Assembly: GCF_901709675.1 (NCBI RefSeq)
Contig: NC_051103.1
Span: 7,797,501 to 7,861,500, forward strand
Direction: 5' to 3'
Source of the DNA: Syngnathus acus
Taxonomy: Eukaryota > Chordata > Actinopteri > Syngnathiformes > Syngnathidae
DNA: 64,000 bases
Shown here: piece after piece, positions 21,035-33,065 of the stretch
Layout of the letters: each line of letters starts with the position of its first letter
How positions within the stretch are numbered: position 1 is the stretch's first letter
The notes under the pieces: model-generated
What the model was told of the DNA's origin: nothing
Databases searched by the model: none
The model's input: the letters and a program-made list of their open reading frames with translations, nothing else
Made by a program: the position numbers and the translations under genes

Positions 21035-22757
21035 GTAGGCGACAGTGGACGGAAAATCTTGTGCTTTTACTCTCTTCAGTTTAATATGCGTCCACCTGTT
21101 CAACTGGCAACTGCGCAATAATTTGTGGCAGAAGCAACAGGTACAGAGATATACGGTTTTTATTTTATTTTTTTAAAACGAGGTGATTAAAATTCGTCAG
21201 AATAGGGAAACGTGTTAAGAATATCCAATGTTTGTCACAATCCGTTCTTGTCGCGCACTACTGATAGTCAAAATTCCATTAAATTTCCGGAACATTTATC
21301 ACGTGAATAATATGAAAAAACGATTCTTAAAATAAATCGCGACTATGTAAAGGCAGTCCGAATAACATAAGAATCCAAGCGTAATTGTCAGTATGTGCTA
21401 ATAAAGGATTTCACATCCATTGAGGAGACGCCGCGGTCCTCACGTACGCCAGCCGGCTTGGCATCACCGTGACGTCACACGCCTCCAAGCATACGAGGCG
21501 CTCGAGAGAATTTCACCCCAAAATCCTAAACATGCGCTTCTCAAGGATTTTGAATTAAAACCATCCGTTGTAAAGAGACGCCGCGGTCCTCACGTACACC
21601 AGCCAGCCAGTCGGCTTTGCTCTGCCAGCTCAATGTGACGTCACATTCCTCGAGATACGTAAACAGGCATCTGGAGTATCCCAGAATAGATTATACCACT
21701 TGAAATGACTCAACACCGCCTCATTACTTCTACTTTATAAAACAACATGAGATGTTTTCCCTCTATATATCAAGGGACGGAAGAAAGTTCAATCAAGAAT
21801 TTCTGCCCAAATGAAAAGAACAACCATATTCAGAAACTAATCAAATGCTTTAGTGAGTTACATGAAGTGATGTGGCACTTAAAAAGATAGCTCGGATGGT
21901 CTTTACTTTTGTAAAAGTTGGTTGGTACAAAAGCATGTTGGTATCTGGAGTCCTTTCATCTGACTGTTAGACATGAGAAATGTTCCATTTGACACTTGCT
22001 CCCAGTGCATGCATGTGGATTGCAGAGGGTCTTAAATTAGTATTGGTGCTGATATTTCTTTGGCTCTGAACACAATGGTGGAGTCGAGCTGTGGTCATGC
22101 TGTGCCTTTGGGAATGGAGCAAAAAAATATCAAAAAGGAAACATTTGCGAAATCTTCTTTAGGACGAGAAACTAATTCCGTGGTCACTCATGTAAATAGC
22201 TGTTTCCAATTATAACCGTTTAAAAAAAATATATATATATATATTAGGGCCAAGCACAAGGCCCTCTTGGACAAATATTCTTCAGACAATAAAAACATGA
22301 ATTTTTAGGTGGCTTTACATGCTAGAAAAAAAATCCATGTTCACCATTATGTATGTACATTGGTAAAACATTTTGTAAGAATGTCCTGATAGGGAAAGGT
22401 TGTGTCAGAAATTTAATGTTCTGTACATAATTCATCTGAAAATCTGAATATGTCATGACAACTTTCATGTTATTTTAAAATAAACATGGGAAACATTTGA
22501 AGAGCTTAACATTCACAAAACGGATGCTACAGTGGTTTATTTTTGTGTGTGCTGTTTGTTACCAGGAACACAATGAAACACATTTCATGCAGAACTATCA
22601 GGTGTCAACACGTACTCCTGCACATTTCATCACACACATTGCTTCATAGTAAAAAAAAAAAAGGCCAGTACAGTGGCAGCCAGTTATGATTGCTTTTTGA
22701 CTCATATTCCATATATATTTTGTGTTAGTGTATTAAAGATGTGTGCGTGTGTTGCAG
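21035..22757 (+). other. slc16a3 intron 1, with duplicated block and simple repeat
   Basis: It contains the duplicated CRE block at 21425-21648 and an AT run at 22229-22245. Right after that, a segment reading AGGGCCAAGCACAAGGCCCT resembles the start of a dispersed teleost repeat family as I remember it. No coding frame is supported. Confidence 0.5.
21425..21648. repeat. Duplicated 55-75 bp block, each copy with a CRE and a HIF-core motif
   Basis: Copy 1 is about 21425-21480 and copy 2 about 21575-21648, roughly 150 bp apart. The first 23 bases (GAGACGCCGCGGTCCTCACG and on) are identical. Both contain CACGT (reverse of the HIF core ACGTG; 21441 and 21591) and a full TGACGTCA CRE (21470-21477 and 21636-21643). 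The block is GC-rich against an AT-rich intron. Confidence 0.8.
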
Positions 22758-22791
22758 CTTCTGACTACCAACAGATCAGCCCGAGAATAGC

Positions 22792-24528
22792 ATGGGGGGT
22801 GCAGTGGTGGACGACGGACCTACCGGTGTGAAGGCACCCGACGGCGGCTGGGGCTGGGCGGTGTTGGTCGGCTGCTTCGTCATTACTGGGTTCTCCTACG
22901 CCTTCCCTAAAGCCGTCAGCGTCTTCTTCAAGGAGTTAATAAAGGAGTTTGACGTGGGCTACAGTGACACCGCGTGGATTTCCTCCATTTTGCTTGCCAT
23001 GCTCTACGGCACAGGTAGGCGCTTGTGACTCCATTTCCAAACTGGTGTGGTCTCACTCTTCGTGTCCCCCCCCAGGTCCTCTGTGCAGCGTGTTGGTGAA
23101 CAGGTTCGGCTGTCGACCGGTCATGATGGTCGGTGGACTCTTTGCCTCATTGGGAATGATTCTGGCTTCCTTTGCAACCAGCATTCTACACATCTACCTC
23201 TGCACCGGTGTAATTACAGGTGGGCCACTCGCATTAACGTTATGGAACAGCTGAAATGGTTTTGAAGGTTGGCAATGATTTCCCCTTTTGTGTGACTAGG
23301 TCTGGGCCTGGCATTGAATTTCCAGCCATCCCTGATCATGCTAAATCGCTACTTCAGTGAGAAGCGACCTTTGGCTAACGGGCTGGCAGCTGCAGGCAGC
23401 CCCGTGGCTCTGTGTTGTCTTTCTCCTCTGGGCCAAATTCTTCAGTACCACTATGGCTGGAGGGGTGGTTTTCTCATACTGGGGGGAATGCTGCTCAACT
23501 GCTGTGCCTGCGGTGCCCTTATGAGGCCCCTCTTGCCACTAAAAAAGCAACCTGTCCAATTTGAGGATGGTCATCTTTTAGAAGCAGAAGAGAAGAAGAT
23601 TCAGCCCAAGAAGAAGAAATTACTGGACTTCAGCGTGTTTAAGGACAGAGGCTTTGTTATTTATACCGTGGCGGCCTCCATTATGGTGCTGGGCTTGTTT
23701 GTGCCGCCCGTGTTCGTGGTCAACTACGCCAAAGGACTGGGCTACGAGGACACCACTTCGGCACTGCTGCTCACAATTCTGGGATTTGTAGACATGTTTG
23801 CTCGTCCTCTCTGCGGAATCATCGCGGGTATGAAGTGGGTACGGCCGAGGTGCGTCTACCTGTTGAGTTTTGCCATGCTCTTCAACGGAGTCACCGATCT
23901 CATCGGGTCACAGGTAAGGACAGAGGTTGCACATCTGTGATGAACGGACATCTTTGAACACCTCTTGTCTTGGAATGCAGGCAGACACCTACGGAGGTCT
24001 GGTGGGCTTCTGTGTCTTCTTTGGCATGTCATATGGCATGGTGGGAGCCCTTCAGTTTGAGGTCCTTATGGCTATCGTGGGAACAGAAAAGTTCTCCAGT
24101 GCCATTGGCCTGGTTCTGCTGATGGAAGCCGTCGCTGTATTAGTGGGGCCTCCTGGAGCAGGTAAGAGCGTTGCGGCTCAGCTGTACCTGACCTTAATAA
24201 CGGTGGCTTCACGTCCTCTCCTCCAGGTCGCCTCTTGGATGCCACCCACAAGTACATGTACATTTTCTTGTTGGCGGGCTGCGAGGTCACATTGTCAGCC
24301 GCTGTGATCGCTCTGGGTAACTTCCTGTGCATCAAAAGAAAACAAGAAGCACCGGAGGCTACGCTGGAAATGGCAGGGAAGGCGACAGAGGAGAGCCTCC
24401 ACAATGAGAGGGAAGGCCCGGATCAGGAGCGAGAAGACCAAGGAAGAGGAAAATACAGAAATTTGAATGCAGGGGGAGACAATGTGCAGATGGATGGTAT
24501 AGAGCAGAATACTGAAGCATCATTCTGA
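22792..24528 (+). CDS. slc16a3: Monocarboxylate transporter 4 (SLC16A3)
   Basis: Plasma-membrane proton-coupled lactate exporter of glycolytic tissue such as white muscle, working with basigin. Coding exons 22792-23014, 23076-23219, 23300-23913, 23981-24161, 24227-24528 join in phase into 487 aa (human 465). The start [20 protein letters not shown] is nearly identical to human MCT4. It holds the MCT signature GGWGW at TM1 and, in the eighth membrane segment, FVDMFARP with the conserved Asp and Arg of the transport path. Twelve hydrophobic segments are implied, with a charged loop between TM6 and TM7 ([20 protein letters not shown]). The acidic C-terminal tail ends TEASF. The 144-nt second exon is typical of MCT genes. 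No defects are seen. Confidence 0.97.
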
Positions 24529-25196
24529 GGACATAATGCAAAATACTGTATCAGTATCAAGAGCAATTAGCAGCAACATCAATACAATACTGTACGGCAA
24601 TTGTGAATTTAAACACTCTGTTCAATGTTTTTTTTCTCAATTCTTTTGCTTGTATGATTGCTCTTGCCCACCTCCATGAATATTTCATGGGCACTACACC
24701 AAGGGCATTTTTTCTCCTCAAAAGTAGTGCAGAGAATTCTAGTCACACTTTTGCTCATTTTGTGTCGCTAAATAGCACTCAGCACTTAACAAACCAAATA
24801 AATGGTCATGTACTGCAAGGTCTCTCGACCTTTATGTCCATTTTATTGTTTTGTTTAAATCACATGTATTTGAACAGCATCAGTGGGTCACACTTAAGTC
24901 AACATTCCCCAAGCTCTATACTGCCTACACGACGATTCGTGTTTCGTCATTTCATCTGTTTTTGTTTGAAATACTTGATGCTGCTCGATAAATTTGCCTT
25001 TATTCTACTATACGACTGGCTAACGGTTTATTTTATTTTTTTAATGTTGCACAAATGGAGTGATGTCATGTGTCAAGGTCAATAGATGCTATATTGTCTG
25101 CTTTCTATTTAAAAAATGGAATTTAACATCGCGCTTACAATTAACTATTTTGGCGAAGGCGTTGTGACATGTTTCTTGCACTGTATTCTATTGAAA

Positions 25197-25202
25197 AATA
25201 AA
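25197..25202 (+). terminator. slc16a3: Candidate polyadenylation signal of slc16a3
   Basis: AATAAA about 670 bp after the stop codon. A nearer AATAAA at 24797-24802 could give a shorter 3' UTR. Confidence 0.5.
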
Positions 25203-25539
25203 TGATCTAGATGTGTATCTCCGTTGCAATTAGTTTTTAGTAAGATTGGAATGCAGAATAGCATTCCCTGCATTATCTTCACAAAACTATTTCCGAGGCC
25301 CAATGTGACTAATTGCGGGATATAAATTAACGAGCAAAATCCAATTCAATCTATTTGACCACTTGCTTGCTGTCAACTAAAAATGACATCACAGCTCAGC
25401 TTGTGAACATCACATGACCAAACTCAAAACACGTTGCAAAAAGAAATTCAAGTTAACTTGCCTTTTAAAGCTTGAGCAGTACTCCGACATTCTTTTAAAA
25501 GACCATTGAGTCAAGGCACTAAAAGATACAAGGAGGTAA

Positions 25540-25545
25540 TTTATT
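25540..25545 (-). terminator. csnk1d: Candidate polyadenylation signal of csnk1d
   Basis: TTTATT on the plus strand is AATAAA on the minus strand, about 2.5 kb after the csnk1d stop. That agrees with the long 3' UTR usual for this gene. It leaves about 300 bp between the ends of two converging transcripts. Confidence 0.45.
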
Positions 25546-26886
25546 TACAATTTAGGTACACAAATACAGTGGCAAATATAAATGTGAACAAATGTTGCTG
25601 GCCCGGTTACTTATTTTTCTTCAATTGGCTGACTGAAGAAGTGTCAAAATCAAAAACTGCAGGGCAGAAAGAAGGATGCCATTATTTCAACAGATATGGC
25701 CACTCGCAGCCAGACGTCCAAAACACCATTTAATCCAAATTGAGGATTAGAAAAAAACACTAAGCTCACACTGCTTCTTACAAAGTGTCATTTGAAAGAG
25801 TGGAAATTTGAGAGTCGAAAGAGGACGGGGGGGAAGGAAAAAATAATAATAATCACCTCGCATACAGTACTGGAGTACCCCTGAAAAGCAAGTGAAAAAG
25901 TTGGCCACATTCAGTAGAGTGCCTGCGACCAGCACTGCTCTGTGACAAAAAGGGGAGGGAGCGAGCGAGCGAGCGGGTGACACCACACACAGCGACCGAC
26001 CGACCGACCGACAAGTAGACGCTACACACAATTATGGCTGCCGAAGCTTACATGGGCAGGCTTCCTTAAACAAAGCTTCCAAAGAATGCTCATACTCATC
26101 CCTAAACTAGGAAGGAAGGAAACCAAAGACAAAAGCTATTTACACATCTACATTGCAAGTATTTCACAGCTTCAAAACAATACAAATGAGACGGCGCAAA
26201 ATGTTTTTAAACTCTGTACACACTCAATAGAAATCTGGTCAAAAGTGTCAAATGAAGCTCTCGCCACCTTTCATAAAGTGCAGTTGTTTGGTACAACACT
26301 AAGAAAGGGAACAGGGCCCAGTGAACTGTGGACAACAAATATGTATTTCAACTTAAAAGAGGAAATACAGAAGCATTAGAAATACCAAAACGTGTTTGGT
26401 ACATTCACCATGTGTGCATTTACTTAGACATACCCCTTAACTAGATCCTACAAAAAAAAAAAAAAAAAGCAACATTTTACTGATAAGCGTGAGAAGACAC
26501 TAGCAACGTTATCTGTCGTGGGACTCGTTTTGCAGATTATCCTTGAAAGAACAAAGAGGTTGCCGTGTTGGCCCTGGACACAATCTTTGTCTTTCGACAA
26601 GCTTAAGAAAAGAAAAACGTGATGTGATTGATAAGGGGGGTTGGGTTGTTTGCTTGTCCAGATCTGATCTCCTGCAAAAGTGGACAGAAAACAGTCCTGA
26701 AGTCCAACACTCAGACTAGAGACAACATCAAAACGGGCAGGGGAGGTTGTGGCAAAGAGTTAACATTAGAAAGTGACAGTACTGAGAGCAGTCGCTAAGA
26801 AAGCGCTTGGCTTCCTATCTTGCAGTAATGTGGCAATTGTACTATTAGTCTGAGTCTCAGTAGGCGCACGGTCTGGACTGCAAGGC

Positions 26887-26937
26887 TCATCGAGGAGCCG
26901 GAGGATGGAGGCCAGCGGGCAGTGCGCTTGACACCAT
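26887..26937 (-). CDS. csnk1d: Alternative last exon of csnk1d (16-residue tail)
   Basis: After a good acceptor (TTTCCTTCTGTAG) the minus strand reads MVSSALPAGLHPPAPR and stop, in the phase left by the shared exon 28564-28431. The human 415-aa isoform also ends in a 16-residue alternative tail finishing in Arg. Splicing to this exon would give 412 aa. The tail sequences are only weakly alike, so orthology rests on phase, length and position. Confidence 0.5.
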   Translation of the reverse strand: MVSSALPAGLHPPAPR

Positions 26938-27308
26938 CTACAGAAGGAAACAAAGAAGGAGTGCCACTATGACAATCAACAAGTGTCTTCACAATAATGG
27001 CCTTCAAGTATCCCAACATTTCCAGCACATCTGACAAAAAAAATAAGAATAATAATTGACTAAATGAAAAGGTAGCGTATAAAAAAAAACAATTCATCAT
27101 TGGATTCTTAAACTGTTCTTTGCATTTAAGAAATGAAGAATGACTTTTCCACGTAATACCAGTAAAAGGTTGCCATGATGGAAAATTAGTTCACAGCCAG
27201 AAAGAACGTTTGCAGCCATCCAGTCATTGTGTGTGTGCATGCCATTTAGGTTATCATCCCCCTTTCCCTTGAAAACCCAGAGCACTCAGTGTCTGAACAA
27301 CTGGATGG

Positions 27309-27380
27309 TGTGCTTTCAGCCAGAGCCATGAAGAAGCTTTAAGCTGTGCTTTCAGCCAGAGCCATGAAGAAGCTTTAAGG
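27309..27380. repeat. Perfect 36-bp tandem duplication
   Basis: Units 27309-27344 and 27345-27380 begin TGTGCTTTCAGCCAGAGCCA and differ only in the last base. It lies in the csnk1d 3' UTR, or in the intron before the alternative exon. The identity points to a recent event. Confidence 0.9.
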
Positions 27381-27995
27381 TAAGATGCAAAACAAGTAGC
27401 TTCATCTCGTGCAAGTGTTAAGGGGGGGGAGATCACAAAGGCGATGCAGGGACTCCGTTTTTGCAGGTAAAAACAACTTCAGAAACCCACAACTGCACCA
27501 AAGCACACCGGAGGAGGCAAAGGGGGTGGGGGGAATGGTGGAAAGAAAAGGAGTCAGTCACTTTGGGCCAGTGAGTTGTATGCGTGCCATTGATATGTAT
27601 GTGGCAATGGTGCAAGCAACAAGCCACAAAGACAAAGCTGTTGGAAAGTGTATTCTTTTCGGGTCGGAGTAGGCGATGGGTGAGGTGGCGGGTAGTTACA
27701 TTCTCCGACTACAGTGCACACTGTAATGCATTATCCACACCAGTTCCCAGGACTGCAACCTTGGATTTCAGATCCATCAGTTCTGAGACACAAAAAGGCT
27801 TGCCAAAATAAAATCCCCTTGCTATAAATGACATATTTGACTGGAGTTTTACAAATCACTGCAACGCCTCAAATGAACAGCGGGGGATCAAATGATCCTG
27901 GAAATTCTGGAAGTTGGATAAATGCATTCCTGGTGCTGACAGGGGTGCGCAACTCACCCAGTGTTGCCACGGTCACACAAGTATGTGGCGAGCGT

Positions 27996-30870
27996 CTACT
28001 TGGCGTGATGTTCGTAGGGAATGCTATTCTGAGGTTGGGGGAAGGGAAAGACAAGGCCCAATACGTCAAGTCAGAAACCGAGCGCACTACTTGTTAAAGA
28101 GCAGCACTTCAATCAAAGGTGTGGGGAACGCCCTTTATGGGCCTTAATGACGCTTCCGTTTGATGACAAAGATCAGCAGACAGAATTTAGAGACACTTGC
28201 AAAACATGCATTTGAAAAAAGCAACTCTGACGTTGTGATCCGTGGCCATCGGCGGCACACACAGCAGCGACCAGCGCCACCATTCACAGCGAGCGAGCGA
28301 GCGAGCAGGCCACCCTTGTTTGCTCTAGGGTTAGTTCTCAAACAAAACATGTTCTTCCTTTGTCGAGGGAGGGTCAGCATAAAATGGGACTCCTGCAATA
28401 TGTGCTCAACTCAACTCAACTATCTTGTACCTGTGAGGTGGACATGCGCGAGGTGTCTTGCCGTCCGGTAAGATCTGAGGAGGAGACGTTGACAGGGGCA
28501 CCGCGGTGCAGCCGCATGCTGACCTTTCGCTCACGCTCCACACCGGACGGTTGACGTGGGGACGCTGGAGATCAGAGCGGAGACTTCAGAGTAAGAGTCG
28601 ACAAGCGTGGCACGCCAGTTACCAAGGGACCGTTTACAAACCCGTATGCGAAGTGGGTGTAAGCGGTGCAGGCGGGGCTCCCTCTTGGCCTCCCCGAGGT
28701 CGTCCCGATGCGGTGGGTAACCCTCTGGTCGCTGGGTTCCTGCCGTGTCTCAGCCTGTCCTCCCGGTCGCGGCGCTCTCTCTCCGCCTCCTCTGCCGCTC
28801 GGTTGGCTCCCTGTTCAAAACCACAGTCAAATACGAGGCTGTGACCTCACCGCAATTTTTAATAGCTTCGGATGTCATCCGGCTAATTGTTCCGAATATC
28901 GAGAGGCTGATGTCAAAAAACACAAATCATCTTTTGTATCCAAAACGAAAGACTCACAAACTTCAGCATATTCCAGTCAAACACATAGTCATAAGAGAAT
29001 CCTTGTCTGTGGAAAAGGTTCCGGAAAAGCTGTCGCAGGTACGAGTAGTCTGGCTTGTCGTCGAAGCGCAGCGAACGACAAAAGTTCAGGTAGGTTGCAA
29101 ATTCAGCTGTGAGGGGACAAAAGCTACAATCAGCTCAGGTCTTATATTGAAAAGGACAACACAAAAACCATTTCAAAGGACGCAAAACGGTCGACTCACA
29201 TGGATATCCCTTGCATAGAAACTCAATGGGGGTGGACATTTTCTTCTCACTGATGCGTTCATACTTCTGCCTCTTGGTGGCAGCCTTGAGGCCTTGCCAG
29301 GGCAGGGAGCCCAAATTAAAATACATGAGAACATAACCCAAGGACTCCAAGTCGTCACGCCTTGACTGCTCTGTAGAAGATTGTGTTCAACATTGAGTTC
29401 CTTCTCAGACAAGTCCAAACATGTTCCCCGTCACAAACAACGTACCAATGCCCAGATGGGTGTTGATTGAGGCGTATCTCGCAGTGCCAGTCAGGTTCTT
29501 GTTCTCGCGGTAGGGGATGTGCTGGTGAGTGCGAGCGTCACGATATTTCTTCGCCAGACCAAAGTCAATAATGTAGACCAAGTTGCCCTTTTTGCCAAGC
29601 CCCATCAGAAAGTTGTCAGGCTTCACATCTCTGTGGATGAAGTTCTTGGAGTGAATGTACTCAATTCGACTGATCTGGGATGGACAAAGGAAGGGTGACA
29701 TCATATTAACGTTTTGTTCACTGACAAAGAAAGAAGACGGCTGCGGTCTGCCGGGGTATTTTCTCCACCTTGTGGTTACTTGCCCGGACGGCCGTATGAA
29801 ACAAAAAAAGAATGTTGGACGCTATGAAGCAGGTTTGATTATGCAATAACTAGCAAGGCAATTTCCACAAAACTTGCTCGAGCATGATTCACGCAAGAAT
29901 GCAATGAATTTAGGAGGCGCACCTAGGACCTCTTATGATAAGTCATGTTACCTTGGGGTCACATGCTTCAGAACGCTAAAGTTGGCCATCACGATCATTC
30001 AACTGAGACTAGACTCCGAGGCGACTTTCAGTCACCATATAAAATCCAGTGGGCTCAAAGATGGGAGGGAGAAAAACGCTACGAGGGAAGAGATGTCCGT
30101 CATCTCACCATCTGATCAGCAAGAAGGAGGACTGTCTTGAGGCTGAACTTGCGGGAGCAAAAGTTGAAGAGATCCTCCAGGCTGGGTCCCAGCAGCTCCA
30201 TCACCATGACATTATAGTCCCCCTCTGCTCCACACCATTTTATGGCTGGAATACCCACTAAAAGCACAAAACATTTCGATTAGTTATTGGTCATGTCATA
30301 TTTGAGGTGGCAAGGGATTTTTTTTTACCTCCTCCTTGCATCATTTTGTAGATCTTGCTTTCAATGTGGAGTTGGGGGTGCTTGGTCTTCACACATTCCA
30401 ACTTAATGGCAACCTCGTCGCCCACAGAAATATCTGTGCCTAAAAATGGACAAACATACACACACATGTGAAGTCAAATGCAGTTTTTTGAAGCACAATC
30501 CAACTAAAAAAGAACATGTAAAGCCTTCAACAGACAGCCAGTGCTCCCTCCACCTATGGGATCAAGGAAGTGCAGCCCTTGTAAGTGTTGCATGATGAGT
30601 AATCAATGCTTAAGTCTGCAATTATATGCTGCCACTTCATTTCCACCCAAACATAACCAGAATGAATCAAGGATGCTTAACACACAGTTCATCATTGACG
30701 GACTTGAACCAGACAAATGACTAATATGCATGCATTGAACAAAGACCTATTGAGTCGAATGAATGATTACATTCAGAGGACTGCCAACTTCAATGAAGTG
30801 ATTCAAAAAAAGATTATGTTATTGCAATGTGAGAAATTCGAGTCACCGAACTGAGTTGCTTTCATTTTCA

Positions 30871-30902
<32 letters not shown>

Positions 30903-31445
30903 AGGCAGAAAGATGAGACCGTGGCCTTCACTGATGGCTTATGGGGGTTGCATTGTGTAACTAGGGCCAACTGTTTCTCGACTGACTCGATTGAAAACGA
31001 GAAGCTTGTAGCAACGGGTAAACAACAGGAACGAACTTCTGGGTGGGTCTTCTCAAGCACAACCCACAAGTCGGCTTGATCCTTCAATTCATTTGACGTA
31101 ACATCTTCCAATGACTAGATAGCATTGCCAGATTTGCTCTTATCGAGAAATGAACTCAAAGTCTTGTTTCCTATCACACCATTTCCACTGATTAAAATAA
31201 GGTGAACACTAAATGATGATGCTAGCTAAAGAGTGGCTGATCTCAACACAAAGGTTAAGAAGACCTGAGAGAGTGACGCGAGGTCTTTGCTGCTCGTGAC
31301 ACGTCGTTTAAGGACAAACCACTCAACAATGACAAACAAGTCGAAAACAATCAAGTCCATTTGACTTACCTAAATAGATGTCACCGAACGATCCACTTCC
31401 GATTTTCCTGCCCAGTCTGTATCGGTTCCCCACTCGAAGTTCCAT
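27996..31445 (-). CDS. csnk1d: Casein kinase 1 delta (main isoform)
   Basis: Ser/Thr kinase that phosphorylates PER clock proteins, Wnt components and cytoskeletal targets; nuclear, cytosolic and centrosomal. Coding exons 31445-31370, 30439-30329, 30257-30109, 29674-29446, 29370-29200, 29106-28958, 28810-28642, 28564-28431, 28028-27996 sum to 1221 nt, or 406 aa. The start is [20 protein letters not shown]. The kinase domain shows the glycine loop GSGSFG, lysine in [24 protein letters not shown] and [12 protein letters not shown]. The regulatory tail carries [12 protein letters not shown]. The last exon encodes [10 protein letters not shown] and a stop, matching human NSIPFEHHGK. The join after SHT gives A-SPRQPSG, two residues shorter than human, through a modest donor (CGG|GTTTGT at 28642), so that boundary is less sure. 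Sequence 27995 down to about 25520 is 3' UTR or holds an alternative exon. Confidence 0.96.
30871..30902. repeat. Short (CAG)n repeat in csnk1d intron 1
   Basis: About ten AGC/CAG units with one GTA interruption. It is intronic and reads CTG on the gene strand. Confidence 0.85.
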
Positions 31446-31820
31446 CTTGTCGCTGGCTAAATTAAACGTTTTGTTGATTTAAATACACTCAGGTTTCCAC
31501 CTTGAGTTGATTTGACCACCTTCCTTATGTGGTAAACAAGCCACACACCAATTCTTAATGCTTCTCTCTCCGGATTCGGTTTCTTCTGTGCGATCCAAAA
31601 TTCACCATCACTTTTCTCCTTATCCGAGATCCGAAGACAAACAATTTTGGTATCAATCGATAGCGTAGAACACGTAGTTAATGTTCTCTATTTTTGAAAA
31701 GTCATTTTAAACAAAAAAAACAAAGGATTGGACTGGATTTAAACCTTAGCCAGTACTCGCTCAGCTTCCACTGGATAGTAAGGCTGTTTTTTTATTCGTC
31801 GTCGTGAAAGCGGGTTGGTC

Positions 31821-31837
31821 GGTGACATCACTTCCCC
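31821..31837 (-). promoter_or_regulatory. csnk1d: ETS/CRE-like composite at the csnk1d 5' end
   Basis: Minus strand GGGGAAGTGATGTCACC joins an ETS core (GGAAGTG) to a CRE-like TGATGTCA. This is usual for TATA-less housekeeping promoters. It is about 380 bp upstream of the start codon; the transcription start is not defined. Confidence 0.45.
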
Positions 31838-31849
31838 TAGCAACCAACG

Positions 31850-33050
31850 GCAGATATGGAAATTACCCAAATGCGTGCGGATGTTTGGTATGGTACATAT
31901 TAATTGGTATAAATAGCAATAATGTAAGGCTGACTAACTCGTAAACAACTTTATCTCTAAAGGCAAATTTGATTCCAACTCATACCAGAGAACCGTCTTT
32001 GGAAACGCGTTGCCTTGCATGGGAAACAGATCGACAAGGACGACACCCGCCCATGTTGGTCCTGTCCAAATCGGTCGCCACAGCCTCAGGTTGACATGAT
32101 CTGATTGGCTGACTGTGCATCAGCTGCTGACGATTTTTCTCATTGGTTGCAAGAGAGCCAATCAGAAAAATGCTATAGACCACTCACATGGCCAAGTTGT
32201 TGTTCCAGAGATTGGATAACTGGCTGGCACGTGTACTCTAACGTTCTGCATGTCGTGTACATGCTGCGTTCACATGCTGCGGGATTAACACTCTCTGATA
32301 GAGTTCATCTTGGAATCATTCAACACAAGGAATAAATATATGACTGAAAAGGCCCGTTCAAAGTACATCTTTATCAATGCAAACATCCAAATCAGACACT
32401 TTAAAGCTATGCAAATCAATCAGTCGTATTTTCTATGCAGTTTTGCAGTAAGTGTAAAATATTTACATTCCACAAATCAAAACAGTGATTGCATGTGATA
32501 AGAGACTTCCTGCTTGTACCATGCTCTTTGCATATATGCATTGAGGTCAATAAGGAGTAAGCATCTGTGGGTTAGGCTGGGCTGTCTTAATCCCCAAACT
32601 ATTTAATCTATGCACCACTCTTCAACTGTATTGTGTTATGTGTAGTTCTCATGCACACCGAGCCTACCTTGTTTTGCCTGTTTGCGCCTACTACCTAGTA
32701 TCTGTTTATTCAAGGTAATTGACTGATACCTGATGAAAACCATCAAACTTCTCAAAGAGGAGTTCTGTGTCACAAATCAGTCCTTCCATGCTGCGCAACC
32801 TTTCAGCACCATCTGGTGGACAAGAGCAGGAAGCACATCCATAGGAGAGAGAAAGCAAAAATAACGTAATAAACTTCAGAAAAATAACTCGGGAATCGAA
32901 CTAGGAACTATTTTTTACGATTAAGCCTAAAAAGGGCATGTTTGATATGGGCTGGACTGTTCTTCTTCAGATGACAGCAGTTTTTAATGGAATGTTTGTC
33001 TGATGTGACACAAGTATTAAATGTGCTTTGGGTTTCCAGTTGACTGTAGT
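31850..33050. other. Intergenic region between csnk1d and foxk2, CCAAT cluster
   Basis: No coding frame is supported. Three CCAAT/ATTGG motifs occur within about 60 bp (near 32105, 32141 and 32159), with a CTCF-like motif at 32803-32821. The cluster may be part of the csnk1d promoter. Confidence 0.4.
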
Positions 33051-33059
33051 TTTGTATTA

Positions 33060-33065
33060 TTTATT
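33060..33065 (-). terminator. foxk2: Candidate polyadenylation signal of foxk2
   Basis: AATAAA on the minus strand, 1.5 kb beyond the stop. Another lies near 32706. The long 3' UTR includes a TA run and a CA microsatellite. Confidence 0.35.

Noticed and set aside
21420-21638. ORF with a repeated RRRGPHV peptide
   Set aside because: The peptide repeat only reflects the duplicated DNA block; it is intronic and has no coding support.
27825-27912. Possible further csnk1d last exon reading NFQDHLIPRCSFEALQ
   Set aside because: It is in phase after an AG but has no resemblance to any CK1 tail and no strong acceptor tract.
27869-28087. 72-residue open frame around the csnk1d last exon
   Set aside because: Only the 11-codon [10 protein letters not shown] piece, in another frame after an acceptor, fits the gene. 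The longer ORF is a chance frame.
32880-32910. Minus strand GTTCGATTCCCG, a possible tRNA T-loop
   Set aside because: The flanking bases do not pair as a T-stem, and no D-arm lies at the right distance.
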